NCBI GenBank assembly: GCA_032251315.1
Contig: JAVVEE010000062.1
Coordinates: 1-14,934, forward strand
Source: LH-M37 sp032251315
GTDB lineage: Bacteria; Pseudomonadota; Gammaproteobacteria; SZUA-229
DNA: 14,934 bases
Reading direction: 5' to 3'
Of the stretch, positions 5,925-14,903 are shown piece by piece. A model generated the notes under the pieces. It saw nothing but the letters and a program-made list of their open reading frames with translations, was not told where the DNA came from and did not search any database. The translations under genes and the position numbers were made by a program. Positions within the stretch are counted from its first letter, which is position 1, and each line of letters starts with the position of its first letter.

Positions 5925-8546
5925 TTAATCCAGGCTTTTATCGAGCAGCTCGTAGACATCCCGCGACAGCCTGGGCAGCTCTTTCAGCCGCTTCAGTTCA
6001 GCGGTCATGTGAGCCTGTCGTTGCTGATCATAGCGTTTCCAGCGCGTCAGCGGTGTGGTCAGCCGTGCCGCAATCTGCGGATTGAGGTCATTGAGCTGTT
6101 CGATATAGTGCCCCAGCAGCTGGTAGCCCGCACCGCTGACAGCGTGGAAACAGACCGGATTACCCGAACAGAATGCGCCCAGCAGTGAACGCACCCGATT
6201 CGGATTTTTCAAATCGAAATCGTCATGCTCAAACAGTTGTTCGACCCGCTCCAGGGTATCCGGCTGCGGCGCCGTGGCCTGTATTACAAACCACTTGTCC
6301 AGCACCAGTTGATCGTGTTGCCACTGACGATAAAACTCAACAATGACCCGGTCACGCGAGTCACAGGCGTGGTGTACCAGCACCCGGAACGCCGCCAACT
6401 GGTCGGTCATATTGCTAGCCTGTTCAAACTGCCTGAGCGCCAGCGCTTCGGCCTGCTCATTTTTACTGGCGACCATGTAGGCCAATGCGGTATTTTTTAA
6501 CGCCCGCGCGCCCATCGAGGCCGGTGACAAATCGTACGCCACCGCTTCGCATCGTTCATACACCGCCAGCCAGTCTGCAAACAGGGCAGTGCCCAGGGCC
6601 TGCTCCATAAACTTTTGCGACTGGTGAATCGCATCGACCTGAACCACCTCCATCATTTCTGAAATGTAGGCCTGTGACGGCAGCGCCAGTGCTCTGGAAG
6701 ACAGGGCCGGGTCGAGGTCTTCGTTGCGCAGAATCTGCCGGCAGGCTGAAACAAAATAATCCGGCACGGTTTGCTGGCCGGCATTATTCACCATCTGCAA
6801 AATAATGCGCATCGCCAGTTGCTGCCCGGCATCCCAGCGATTAAAGCCATCGCTGTCATTGGCGGCGCAGAAAGCCAGTTCCTCATCGGAACGATCAAAA
6901 TGTATTTTTACCGGCGCGGAAAAGCCTCTTAATAGCGACAGCACCGGTTTTTCTTTAACCTCGTCAAAAACAAAACGTTGCTGCTCCTGCATCAAGCGGA
7001 GGGTGTGCGCGGTCTTTTTAACGCCGTCATGCACCACCTCCAGATCCTCACCTGTTGCCCCTATTAGACCCACCCGCACTGGAATATCGAAAGCGGCCTT
7101 GCTCTCCTGTCCCGGTGTGGGCTGCGTGGTTTGTTGCAGGCTCAGTTCATACTGCTGTCTGCCGGCGTCATAAGACTCTGTAACGGTCAGCTCGGGCGTG
7201 CCGGCCTGTTTGTACCAGCGCCGGAACTGGGTCAGCTCAATCTCATTGGCCGCTTCCATGGCTGCGATAAAATCCTCGGTGGTCACGGCCTGGCCATCGT
7301 GACGCTCAAAATAGAGATCCATGCCTTTTCTGAATCCACTGTCACCGACAATGGTGTGAATCATGCGGATCACTTCTGCGCCCTTGCTATAAACCGTCGC
7401 GGTATAAAAATTGTTGATCTCCAGATAGGAGTCGGGCTGGATCGGATGCGCCATCGGCCCGCCATCTTCGGGGAACTGTGCGATGCGCAAACTATTCACG
7501 TCATCGATACGCTTGGGCGGCGCGGCGTTCATGTCGGCGGTAAATTGCTGGTCACGGAAAACCGTCAGTCCCTCTTTCAAGGTCAGCTGGAACCAGTCGC
7601 GGCAGGTGACGCGGTTGCCGCTCCAGTTATGAAAATACTCGTGCCCGATCACCGCTTCGATATTGATGAAATCCATATCGGTGGCGGTCTCTTTTTTCGC
7701 CAGCACGTATTTGGAATTGAAAACATTCAGCCCCTTGTTTTCCATCGCGCCCATATTGAAATCATCCACCGCGACGATGTTGTAGATATCCAGATCGTAT
7801 TCGCGGCCATAAACCTGCTCATCCCACTGCATGGATTTAACCAGCGAGCGCATGGCGTGATCGCACTGGTCGATATTGTGGTGCTGCACGTAGATTCGCA
7901 GACACACATTCCTGCCCGACAGGGTTTTGAAATAATCTTCGATATGCGCCAGATCACCCGCCACCAGCGCAAACAGATAGCAGGGCTTTTTGAACGGATC
8001 CTGCCACTGGCACCAGTGCCGCCCGTCTGCGTAATCGCCCGCCCCCGCCGGATTGCCGTTGGAGAGCAGCACCGGGTATTTTTCCTTGTCGGCGATAATC
8101 GTGGTGCTGAACTTCGCCATCACATCCGGGCGGTCGAGGAAATAGGTGATTTTCCTGAAACCCTCGGCTTCACACTGGGTACAGAAATTGCCGCTGGATT
8201 TGTACAGGCCCTCCAGCGAAGTATTTTCCTGCGGCTTGATGACGGTTTTGATTTCCAGCGTGAAAGTCGCGGGCACCGCATGAATAGTGAGATCGGTATC
8301 AGTCACTGTATATTCAGCCGCCTCAAGCACGCGGCCATCCAGCGAAACACTCTCCAGAACCAGTTCCTCCCCCTGCAACACCAGTGGCTGCTCACCGGCA
8401 ATGCTTTCGTTTCTGCTCAGCGTCAATGTCGAACTGACCTGCGTCTGCGCCTCTTCAAGATTGAACAGCAGATCAACATCGGTGATCCAGTAAGCGGGCT
8501 GGGAGTAATCTTTCAGGTAAATCGTATCTGGATTGGGTTTTTTCAT
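5925..8546 (-). CDS. pepN: Aminopeptidase N (M1 family zinc metallopeptidase)
   Basis: This 873-residue protein (E. coli PepN has 870) removes N-terminal residues from peptides in the cytoplasm as part of late protein breakdown. The exopeptidase motif GAMEN is at 266-270. The zinc site HEYFHN has ligands H302 and H306 and catalytic E303; the third ligand E325 is in LKEGLT, the usual 18 residues further on. The transition-state tyrosine is Y386 in TATVYSKGAE. QCEAEGFRK (124-132) and the YFLDRPDVMAKF region are typical of the gammaproteobacterial PepN type. There is no signal peptide. The ATG at 8546 fits the family N-terminus, although the Shine-Dalgarno sequence is weak. It lies 141 bp downstream of the addA-like gene with its own likely promoter. 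A 487-codon antisense frame across it is a coding shadow. Confidence 0.97.
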   Translation of the reverse strand: MKKPNPDTIYLKDYSQPAYWITDVDLLFNLEEAQTQVSSTLTLSRNESIAGEQPLVLQGEELVLESVSLDGRVLEAAEYTVTDTDLTIHAVPATFTLEIKTVIKPQENTSLEGLYKSSGNFCTQCEAEGFRKITYFLDRPDVMAKFSTTIIADKEKYPVLLSNGNPAGAGDYADGRHWCQWQDPFKKPCYLFALVAGDLAHIEDYFKTLSGRNVCLRIYVQHHNIDQCDHAMRSLVKSMQWDEQVYGREYDLDIYNIVAVDDFNMGAMENKGLNVFNSKYVLAKKETATDMDFINIEAVIGHEYFHNWSGNRVTCRDWFQLTLKEGLTVFRDQQFTADMNAAPPKRIDDVNSLRIAQFPEDGGPMAHPIQPDSYLEINNFYTATVYSKGAEVIRMIHTIVGDSGFRKGMDLYFERHDGQAVTTEDFIAAMEAANEIELTQFRRWYKQAGTPELTVTESYDAGRQQYELSLQQTTQPTPGQESKAAFDIPVRVGLIGATGEDLEVVHDGVKKTAHTLRLMQEQQRFVFDEVKEKPVLSLLRGFSAPVKIHFDRSDEELAFCAANDSDGFNRWDAGQQLAMRIILQMVNNAGQQTVPDYFVSACRQILRNEDLDPALSSRALALPSQAYISEMMEVVQVDAIHQSQKFMEQALGTALFADWLAVYERCEAVAYDLSPASMGARALKNTALAYMVASKNEQAEALALRQFEQASNMTDQLAAFRVLVHHACDSRDRVIVEFYRQWQHDQLVLDKWFVIQATAPQPDTLERVEQLFEHDDFDLKNPNRVRSLLGAFCSGNPVCFHAVSGAGYQLLGHYIEQLNDLNPQIAARLTTPLTRWKRYDQQRQAHMTAELKRLKELPRLSRDVYELLDKSLD

Positions 8547-8597
8547 AGTGAATCAGTGTTGGGGTCAATGGTGAAAATGAATGGAATATCCTAACTA

Positions 8598-8626
8598 TAT
8601 ATAGGGATGGTTGTGAATAATAACAA
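8598..8626 (-). promoter_or_regulatory. Probable sigma70-type promoter of pepN
   Basis: On the minus strand TTGTTA (8621-8626), a 17-bp spacer and TATATA (8598-8603) form a -35/-10 pair with four of six matches in each box at ideal spacing, in an AT-rich stretch. A start near 8591 gives a leader of about 45 nt. This suggests pepN can be transcribed apart from the addB-addA pair. Confidence 0.55.
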
Positions 8627-8687
8627 GCTCTGAGCACGATCGGAAATCCCGTTTCCTCAGCCAATTCATCTTAAATCCGACAGCCTC

Positions 8688-11600
8688 CTAAAACGACCAC
8701 TCTCTCCATCCACCCAGAAGTGGGAAATACAGCCCCAGTCGAATCGGGCTGTCTTCCAGCTTTCTCATCACCCTGGCGTAAGCCTGCAATTGCTGAGAAT
8801 AACGCGCCTGCTCTCGATCAAGAAATTCATCCAGCCCGCCACCGGCGTGACCACCTGTCTTGTAATCGATGATCCAGCGGGTACCTTCGTCATCGATGAA
8901 GGTGCGATCGATGATCATGTGCATAACACGTTTATCATGTACGCCACTTAAGGCCAGCTCACATTTCGCCTGTTGATGCCGATTACTTAATATCCAGCGC
9001 CCCCGTTCATTTTCAAAAGTAGAGCGCAACGCGGCTTCTGTTTTCTCTACGGCTGCCTGAAGATAGGCTTCCGAAACACCCAGTCGCGATAACATTGAGC
9101 GGCTGATAGCTGCGTAAGTTTGCAACTCCCGTTCACCTACATTTTCAATTCCGCTCTCCCCGATTCGCTGAAGCAATCGATGCACCACCGTTCCCACATG
9201 GCGGGCGGTTTCTCCGGCCCAGCCGAACTCGACGACGTCACCGATGGTGTCATTAATTATTTCACCGACAGCCTCACTGGGGGAAGGTGGCGCAGGCAGC
9301 GACCAGGCGGTAGCCAGACGCGTTCGCTCCAGAGTGGCAGTAAGCGGGGGCGCTGTTTTTTCGCCGGCAGCATTGCTGTAACTGTAGCCGGCAAGCGCGG
9401 ACTGGAAATCCTCTTCGACCACCGACCACAAACGTGCCAGCAGCGAATCTCCGGGAGGCTTGCCTAATATTCTCTCGCCCTCTTTCTCTTTAAAGTCGAC
9501 ATGCCCGAGCAAGTGCAGGCGTTTTTTGGCGCGGGTGGCCGCAACATATAACAGGCGGCCATCTTCATTGCGCCTTTTCACTTTATCCAGATCCTGCAAA
9601 TAAGCGGCCATCGGATTTGTGTCTTCACCCTGTGCGTTAATCGGGGCGAGAATAAGGTCACTCCCGCCTGAAGCGTTGGGGCGCTCCAGCCAGTATAATA
9701 ATTTCTTATCATCATTCCTCGGCTTGCGGCCGAGTCCCGGTAAAATCACGGAATCAAATTCGAGGCCCTTTGCTTTATGAATTGTCATGATCTGCAAAGA
9801 TGAATCGGCTTCCACATCGGGCAGCGCAAATAATTTTTCCAGTTTTTTATTCAGCGCATAGCTATCGGGTGCATCGCCGGTATCATCCAGCGTTTCCAGC
9901 AACTGGAAGTACACCTCCGCATCTTCCAGATCTGTTTCATCGGTAACACAGGCCGGACCGCCAAGCGCAATCCATGTGCCTTCAACATAAGTGCGCAACT
10001 GACAACGCGACTGCGCCATGAGTGCGGCTTCAAGAATAGGGAGAACCCGCGCCAGTCGGCAGCGGCCATCTTCACTTAATCGATCGATGCGCTCCTGCTG
10101 TTGCAGCAGAACAATGATGGTCTGATATTTATCATCACCGGCCAGTATATTGAGATCGTTAAGCGTTAAGCCACAGTATGGCGCACGAAGAATGGACAAC
10201 CAGGCAATACGATCATGTCGATAATATAAAGCTCTGGTCAGTGCGGATAGATCCTGCACGACCTGCCGATGTTGCAGGCGCTCAATTTCCACAGCCTGAA
10301 ATCCGATATTCGCCTGCTGCAATTGCTCAACAATGTCCACCAGATGTGTTCGACCGCGCACCAGAATAGCCGTTTCCCCGTCGGGATGTTCCGCTCTGGC
10401 CTGCTTGACTATGGATACAACCTTCGCAGCTTCCGCAGCATAATCTTTTTCCACGTAGGGATAAAAAATCGCCGCCGCTCCCTGCAACGGAGTGTGAAAT
10501 GATTCTGATGCTGCATATGAAACCGCCGCACTGGCGATGTCATCCTCTTGCGGCAGTATGAGGGGGAATTTTTCATTAACCCAGTCAACGATACCCTGTT
10601 GTGAGCGAAAGTTAACGCTGAGTCGCAAAAATTCCAGTGATACCTGTCCAATACCATTGTGCCGTGCGTCGAGAAAGCGACTCACCTCTGCCTCCCTGAA
10701 ACGGTATATAGACTGCATCGGATCGCCTACGACAAACAAAGTGTGGCCATCGTCCGGCTGCCAGCCCGCTGTCAATCCTTCAATCAGTTTGTATTGATTG
10801 ACGGCTGTATCCTGAAACTCATCAACCAGTAAATGTCGAATCCGATAATCCAGCGCCAGCGCCAGATCAGTCGGTGCATCCGGCTCGCCCAGCGCCCTGA
10901 TCGCCGCCTGCGCCAGCGCCGGAAAATCAACCTGACCACGTTCACTAAAAACAATTTCCAGATGCGCTGCCGCCAGTCGTAAAAGTTCAAACAGTGCCTG
11001 CAGGGTTTCCCACTCTTCCTCTTTATACTGGTGCGATGGCAGCATTCGCAATTGCACAAGCTTCGCCCTGAAATCATCGTTGTCATGCAGGGATTCAAGC
11101 AGCTCCGACATACGCTGTTTCATGTCTGTGTAGAGCGATTTCGCTTCCTTATCCTTTGTGGTCGACGGTGCCGGGAAGCCTTCTTTTTTCGTCAGCCGTT
11201 TTCGCCAGTTGCCATCGGCGGTTAACAGCAATTCTGCCAGCCCTTCCCACTGCTGCCGATCTTCGAGTGAAAATCCGGGAAGGTTTTTCTGGTCACGACA
11301 GGTAGCAATCAAGGAATCCGATTCCGCAATGTTACCTGCTGCAAACCGTGCCAGCGCGAGCAGTTCCGTCTCACATGCTTTGGGCACATGCATGGCCAAA
11401 TCGCTTAACACCTCTTCAATTATCCTGACAATGGCCTGTTCAAGATGGTGGCGGATCAACCCGGGATTAGCCGGATTAGCGACGTGGCGTAGCCACTGGT
11501 CACGCTTTGCCAGCATGGTCGAAATCAGCCCCTGCAAGGTAACCAGCCGGCTATCTAAATGCTGGATGAGATGTGAAATTGAGTCTGACCATTGTTCATT

Positions 11601-12098
11601 AGATTCAAGGTCAGCGATGGTGTTTCTCGCCGCTTCGAGATAGAGCGACTCGGCGTCGTCTGTAATCGCGGGAACCGAGCCAAACTGGGAGAGTACCGGC
11701 ATCTGACGGGACAGACTTGTGCACAGGGAATCAATCGTCTGAATGCGCAGGCGACTCGGATTATTCAGTAAATTCCAGCCTTTTTCGCGGTCACGCGCGA
11801 TGGCTTTTCGTGCCAGTTCCCAGGTGTGTTTTTCATGCGCCTCATCAGGCGGCTGATCACTGTCTGCCTGCTCCAGTGCCTGCAGGATGCGATCACGCAT
11901 TTCAGCGGCCGCCTTACGCGTAAAGGTAATCGCAACAATCTCTTCCGGCGCATCAACGCCTGCAAGAAGCATGATGTACCGTTGCGTGAGCAGCCCGGTT
12001 TTTCCCGAACCGGCGGGTGCCTGAACAATAAAGGAAGTTTCTGGATCAAGTGCGCGCAAACGCTCTTTCTGATCAGCAATATTTATTGAATTATTCAT
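8688..12098 (-). CDS. AddA/RecB-like UvrD-family helicase-nuclease
   Basis: This 1136-residue protein is the motor and one nuclease of an AddAB-type complex that resects double-strand DNA ends for RecA-dependent repair. Superfamily 1A helicase motifs are complete: Walker A APAGSGKT (27-34), Ia AITFTRKAAAEM (56-67), II VDEFQD (425-430), III VGDPMQSIYRFR (457-468), IV NFRS (496-499), V TIHKAKGLEF (772-781) and VI YVAATRAKKRL (851-861). The C-terminal PD-(D/E)XK nuclease has H973 in GTVVHR, E1047, D1064, D1078 and K1080 in IIDYKTG, and QLQAY (1103-1107). The ATG overlaps the stop of the AddB-like gene by 4 bp, and GTGAGGA lies 9 nt upstream inside that gene, so translational coupling is likely. 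Length fits AddA. RecB is the alternative, but the partner and dual nucleases favour AddAB. Confidence 0.9.
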   Translation of the reverse strand: MNNSINIADQKERLRALDPETSFIVQAPAGSGKTGLLTQRYIMLLAGVDAPEEIVAITFTRKAAAEMRDRILQALEQADSDQPPDEAHEKHTWELARKAIARDREKGWNLLNNPSRLRIQTIDSLCTSLSRQMPVLSQFGSVPAITDDAESLYLEAARNTIADLESNEQWSDSISHLIQHLDSRLVTLQGLISTMLAKRDQWLRHVANPANPGLIRHHLEQAIVRIIEEVLSDLAMHVPKACETELLALARFAAGNIAESDSLIATCRDQKNLPGFSLEDRQQWEGLAELLLTADGNWRKRLTKKEGFPAPSTTKDKEAKSLYTDMKQRMSELLESLHDNDDFRAKLVQLRMLPSHQYKEEEWETLQALFELLRLAAAHLEIVFSERGQVDFPALAQAAIRALGEPDAPTDLALALDYRIRHLLVDEFQDTAVNQYKLIEGLTAGWQPDDGHTLFVVGDPMQSIYRFREAEVSRFLDARHNGIGQVSLEFLRLSVNFRSQQGIVDWVNEKFPLILPQEDDIASAAVSYAASESFHTPLQGAAAIFYPYVEKDYAAEAAKVVSIVKQARAEHPDGETAILVRGRTHLVDIVEQLQQANIGFQAVEIERLQHRQVVQDLSALTRALYYRHDRIAWLSILRAPYCGLTLNDLNILAGDDKYQTIIVLLQQQERIDRLSEDGRCRLARVLPILEAALMAQSRCQLRTYVEGTWIALGGPACVTDETDLEDAEVYFQLLETLDDTGDAPDSYALNKKLEKLFALPDVEADSSLQIMTIHKAKGLEFDSVILPGLGRKPRNDDKKLLYWLERPNASGGSDLILAPINAQGEDTNPMAAYLQDLDKVKRRNEDGRLLYVAATRAKKRLHLLGHVDFKEKEGERILGKPPGDSLLARLWSVVEEDFQSALAGYSYSNAAGEKTAPPLTATLERTRLATAWSLPAPPSPSEAVGEIINDTIGDVVEFGWAGETARHVGTVVHRLLQRIGESGIENVGERELQTYAAISRSMLSRLGVSEAYLQAAVEKTEAALRSTFENERGRWILSNRHQQAKCELALSGVHDKRVMHMIIDRTFIDDEGTRWIIDYKTGGHAGGGLDEFLDREQARYSQQLQAYARVMRKLEDSPIRLGLYFPLLGGWREWSF

Positions 12099-14818
12099 AA
12101 CTGATCATCCTCACCGGAGTCGTCACCATCCAGAATGGTCATTTCATTAATCCGGCACAATGGCTTGAGCTCACAATAGGTTGTGTCGCAAGTTTGAGGA
12201 TATTTTTTTGGATCAACCCAGGCGTCACCATTGCGATAAGCCCTGCCAAGGTTTTCCATGGTGTCGCACCATTGATCCAGTACTTTTGTCCATGAGCCCA
12301 GCTCTTTTGTTTGCTGCAATTTCTCAAAAGACTTTACGCCGTCGATCAGACTCTCGCTTTCCGTCACTCCCTTAAAAGCCATGTCGCCTGCTCTCACCTG
12401 CGCAAATAAAACGCCTGCAACATCGCCCTTTACGGCCATACCATAAAGCGGCAGTTGCGGCTCCTCAGGTCGCTCGCCGAACCATTGCGCGGGTTTGACT
12501 TCGCCGGTTTTATAATCGATGACAAGTAAATGATCATCTTTCAGTTTATCGATGCGGTCTACCGTCAGATTGACACGCACACCGCCTGCAACAACTTCAT
12601 GCTTCTTTTCTTTTTCAACAACATGAAAGGGCGGTCGCTGCTTTTCCAGTTCCAGCCATGCCGACAGCTGACGGCAAATTCGTTCGTGTTCTATCTCACG
12701 AAAGCGCCCGGTTAATGTTTGCGGATAACGGTAAGCAATGGCTTCTATGGCTTCTGCAACCGATGTTGTGATGAGTTGTTGTAATTGGGCATTGTCCATC
12801 TCCAGCAATTTTTTCTGTGTTTCCAGCACTGTCCATACTTTTTCTAGCACGCTATGGATTAACGAGCCACGCGCCATCGCATCCAGTCCAATCTCCGCCT
12901 GAGCCAGTGGTCGTGCACCCAGACGTAATTCTGCAAACGCTCTAAAGGGACACGCTGCCTGATATTTGAAAACCGAACTGCCCCCCCGCGTCTCTTCTCC
13001 GGCCAGGGGCGGCGCAACATCAGTATCAAGAGTGACCAGATCCGCACTGGCGTGAACCAGATCACGCCACGTCGGTGAAGGGCGAAGCTGTAACGCATCA
13101 AGATCAATCGGGGGCAAGTCAGCGATGAGCGGACTTGATCTAAGCACTTCATCACCATTGCGCTGCGGATAACTCACGATTATCTCGCTTGCCGCTGCCA
13201 GCATCCGGCGGGTTATACGCTGCGATACCTGTAATTCGCGCTCTTCACTGGAATGCGGCAGGGCGAATTTTCGCTGTAGTGGTAAAGGGATAAACGGGTT
13301 TGCACGCGGCGATGGCGGCCATATACCGTCATGCAGCCCCATGATCCAGAGCGCGTCGAACTGCAGGCCACCGGCTTCCAGCAGCCCCAGTACCTGAACC
13401 GGCAACATGCCCGTCTGTGGCTGGAAGGTACGTTCTCCGGCCAGCTGGCGTAACTGAGCTATTGCGGCAAATATCGTCATGGCACCGGTGACGGGTTCGA
13501 GTGTTGCGAAGCTGAGCAGCAAATCACACCATGCTTCCGTGGCCTGATACTCCTCACTCGATAATGGGCGGCCTGCTGCCCAGCCTAAGGCATTTAATAA
13601 ATGGGCAAAGTTTTCCGACCACTGGCCCGGCGTATTAGAACGTGGTAGTTTCTGCGACAGTTCTTGCCAGACTTCCAGCTTGCTGACAAGCATAGGACAT
13701 ACATACGCTTTACCTGTTTGTGATGCATGGTAACGCAGCGTCTTTAACGACAGTTGCAGCTCACCGGCTTCGCGTAAATGTCCCTCAAGCAATGCGCGTG
13801 CATTTGCTTCCTGCTCCCACCCTGCAATGAATGGCGTGCGCAATATTTTGCCGGCATCTTCCAGGCTAAAGGTTCTCTCCAGCAGGCTGAGTGCTCGCAG
13901 TGCTGTGTTGATAATCGGATAGGAACTCAGCGGCAAACCCAGCGAAAGATTATAGGGCCGTGTGACTGACTGATTACCGGGATACAATGCGTTCGGCACC
14001 AGAACATCATCGAATGCCTGGATGATAATTTTCCGCTGCTGGGAAAACTCGGGAACGATGACACCGATATTCATCTGGGGACTTTCTTCCAGTCGCTGAC
14101 GCACCCATCTGGCGATGGTCAGTGCCTCTACTCGCGCATCTGTACAACCGATACTGACCGCCTTATTTTTCTTGCCCGCAAGTTGTAGCCAGTTAACTTC
14201 ACAACCTGATTCAGCGAATGCATTTAACAGTGTCTGTTGCTGAGGGGTAAGCTCATCAAAACCAAGCAGTGCCAGTTCGCCGGGTACAGCCAGTGTGCCT
14301 TCTTTTAAGCAAAGCAAAAGTTCATCAAAAAGCCGTGTTGCAGATAGCCAGCCATTGGCACGACAACGTGACTCAAATGCCATCGTCCATTGCAAAAAAG
14401 TTGTGCTGTCACTGTTGTAATTAAAAGTTGCAGCATCCGGCTGTAATTGCCACGACTGCATCATCTCCCACGCCTGCTGCGCCTGACGTGCTGTCCCGGC
14501 CTCCTGCTGCAATGGGTGTTCGCTCATTGAGGATGCAATGATCTCTTTCCATAGTTGCTGCTCTTGTTGCGCAGTCAATAAAAGATTAGGCGCCGGCAGC
14601 ACACCTGAGACAACTGCATCTTCCCATACGTTCTGTAACCAGGTTGTCCAGGGTAGGATTTGCGGTGTGGGCCAAACTTCACGTCCTTTTGCCATCGCCG
14701 ATTTTTCGTAGCACTGACGAGTATGCCCTGCCAGTCGGTTATTCCCGGTAATTACGGTGACTCCGCGATCCAGAATATTAAGGAGATCTGTATCCGATAC
14801 TGTCTTCTGATTAATCAC
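12095..14818 (-). CDS. AddB-like PD-(D/E)XK nuclease, probable DNA repair protein
   Basis: This protein of about 907 residues resembles the roughly 900-residue AddB-related 'probable DNA repair protein' family of beta/gammaproteobacteria, the partner of the RecB/AddA-like helicase. The N-terminus has a helicase-like fold, but the P-loop position reads ITGNNRLA (23-30, counted from the GTG), lacking GKT/S, so ATP hydrolysis is unlikely. A conserved VLGLLEAGGLQFD...LHDGIWP block is at about 476-501. The nuclease has H655 (GSLIHSVL), D754, D768-Y769-K770 and QLPLYG (788-793). Cysteines C623, C877, C882 and C888 have the layout of the AddB Fe-S 'staple'. I prefer the GTG at 14818, with CGGGA 6 nt upstream, over the more upstream TTG at 14848, which has no ribosome-binding site and borders a repeat-like sequence. 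Confidence 0.85.
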   Translation of the reverse strand: MINQKTVSDTDLLNILDRGVTVITGNNRLAGHTRQCYEKSAMAKGREVWPTPQILPWTTWLQNVWEDAVVSGVLPAPNLLLTAQQEQQLWKEIIASSMSEHPLQQEAGTARQAQQAWEMMQSWQLQPDAATFNYNSDSTTFLQWTMAFESRCRANGWLSATRLFDELLLCLKEGTLAVPGELALLGFDELTPQQQTLLNAFAESGCEVNWLQLAGKKNKAVSIGCTDARVEALTIARWVRQRLEESPQMNIGVIVPEFSQQRKIIIQAFDDVLVPNALYPGNQSVTRPYNLSLGLPLSSYPIINTALRALSLLERTFSLEDAGKILRTPFIAGWEQEANARALLEGHLREAGELQLSLKTLRYHASQTGKAYVCPMLVSKLEVWQELSQKLPRSNTPGQWSENFAHLLNALGWAAGRPLSSEEYQATEAWCDLLLSFATLEPVTGAMTIFAAIAQLRQLAGERTFQPQTGMLPVQVLGLLEAGGLQFDALWIMGLHDGIWPPSPRANPFIPLPLQRKFALPHSSEERELQVSQRITRRMLAAASEIIVSYPQRNGDEVLRSSPLIADLPPIDLDALQLRPSPTWRDLVHASADLVTLDTDVAPPLAGEETRGGSSVFKYQAACPFRAFAELRLGARPLAQAEIGLDAMARGSLIHSVLEKVWTVLETQKKLLEMDNAQLQQLITTSVAEAIEAIAYRYPQTLTGRFREIEHERICRQLSAWLELEKQRPPFHVVEKEKKHEVVAGGVRVNLTVDRIDKLKDDHLLVIDYKTGEVKPAQWFGERPEEPQLPLYGMAVKGDVAGVLFAQVRAGDMAFKGVTESESLIDGVKSFEKLQQTKELGSWTKVLDQWCDTMENLGRAYRNGDAWVDPKKYPQTCDTTYCELKPLCRINEMTILDGDDSGEDDQL
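12108..12114 (-). promoter_or_regulatory. Shine-Dalgarno site of the addA-like gene within the addB-like gene
   Basis: GTGAGGA on the minus strand ends 9 nt before the ATG at 12098 and lies within the last codons of the AddB-like frame. With the ATGA overlap (12095-12098), it allows terminating ribosomes to restart at once and points to matched synthesis of the two subunits. Confidence 0.65.
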
Positions 14819-14883
14819 AAATATTCCCGGCTGGTTAGGTACTAACAAAACGCATGAAAAGGATACCCTTCAATCAAGACCGT

Positions 14884-14903
14884 CAGCAGCAGGGATGCTG
14901 CTG
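14884..14903. repeat. Palindrome in the leader region of the addB-like gene
   Basis: CAGCAGC, a 6-nt AGGGAT loop and GCTGCTG make a perfect 7-bp stem about 65 bp upstream of the GTG start. No T-run follows on either strand, so it is not an ordinary terminator. The surrounding 14850-14934 sequence holds no credible gene and looks like a dispersed intergenic repeat cut by the window edge. Confidence 0.5.

Noticed and set aside
7131..8594. 487-codon open frame on the plus strand, antisense to pepN
   Set aside because: It is the reverse-strand shadow of an unmistakable pepN. Its translation has no recognisable motif and is odd in composition, with many His, Arg, Ile and Gln residues spread through it. 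Other long antisense frames in the GGDEF-EAL and addAB genes are shadows as well.
8656..8670. Terminator after the addA-like gene
   Set aside because: A GGAAA/TTTCC mini-hairpin exists in the 8547-8687 gap (around 8641-8657 on the minus strand), but no T-run follows it.
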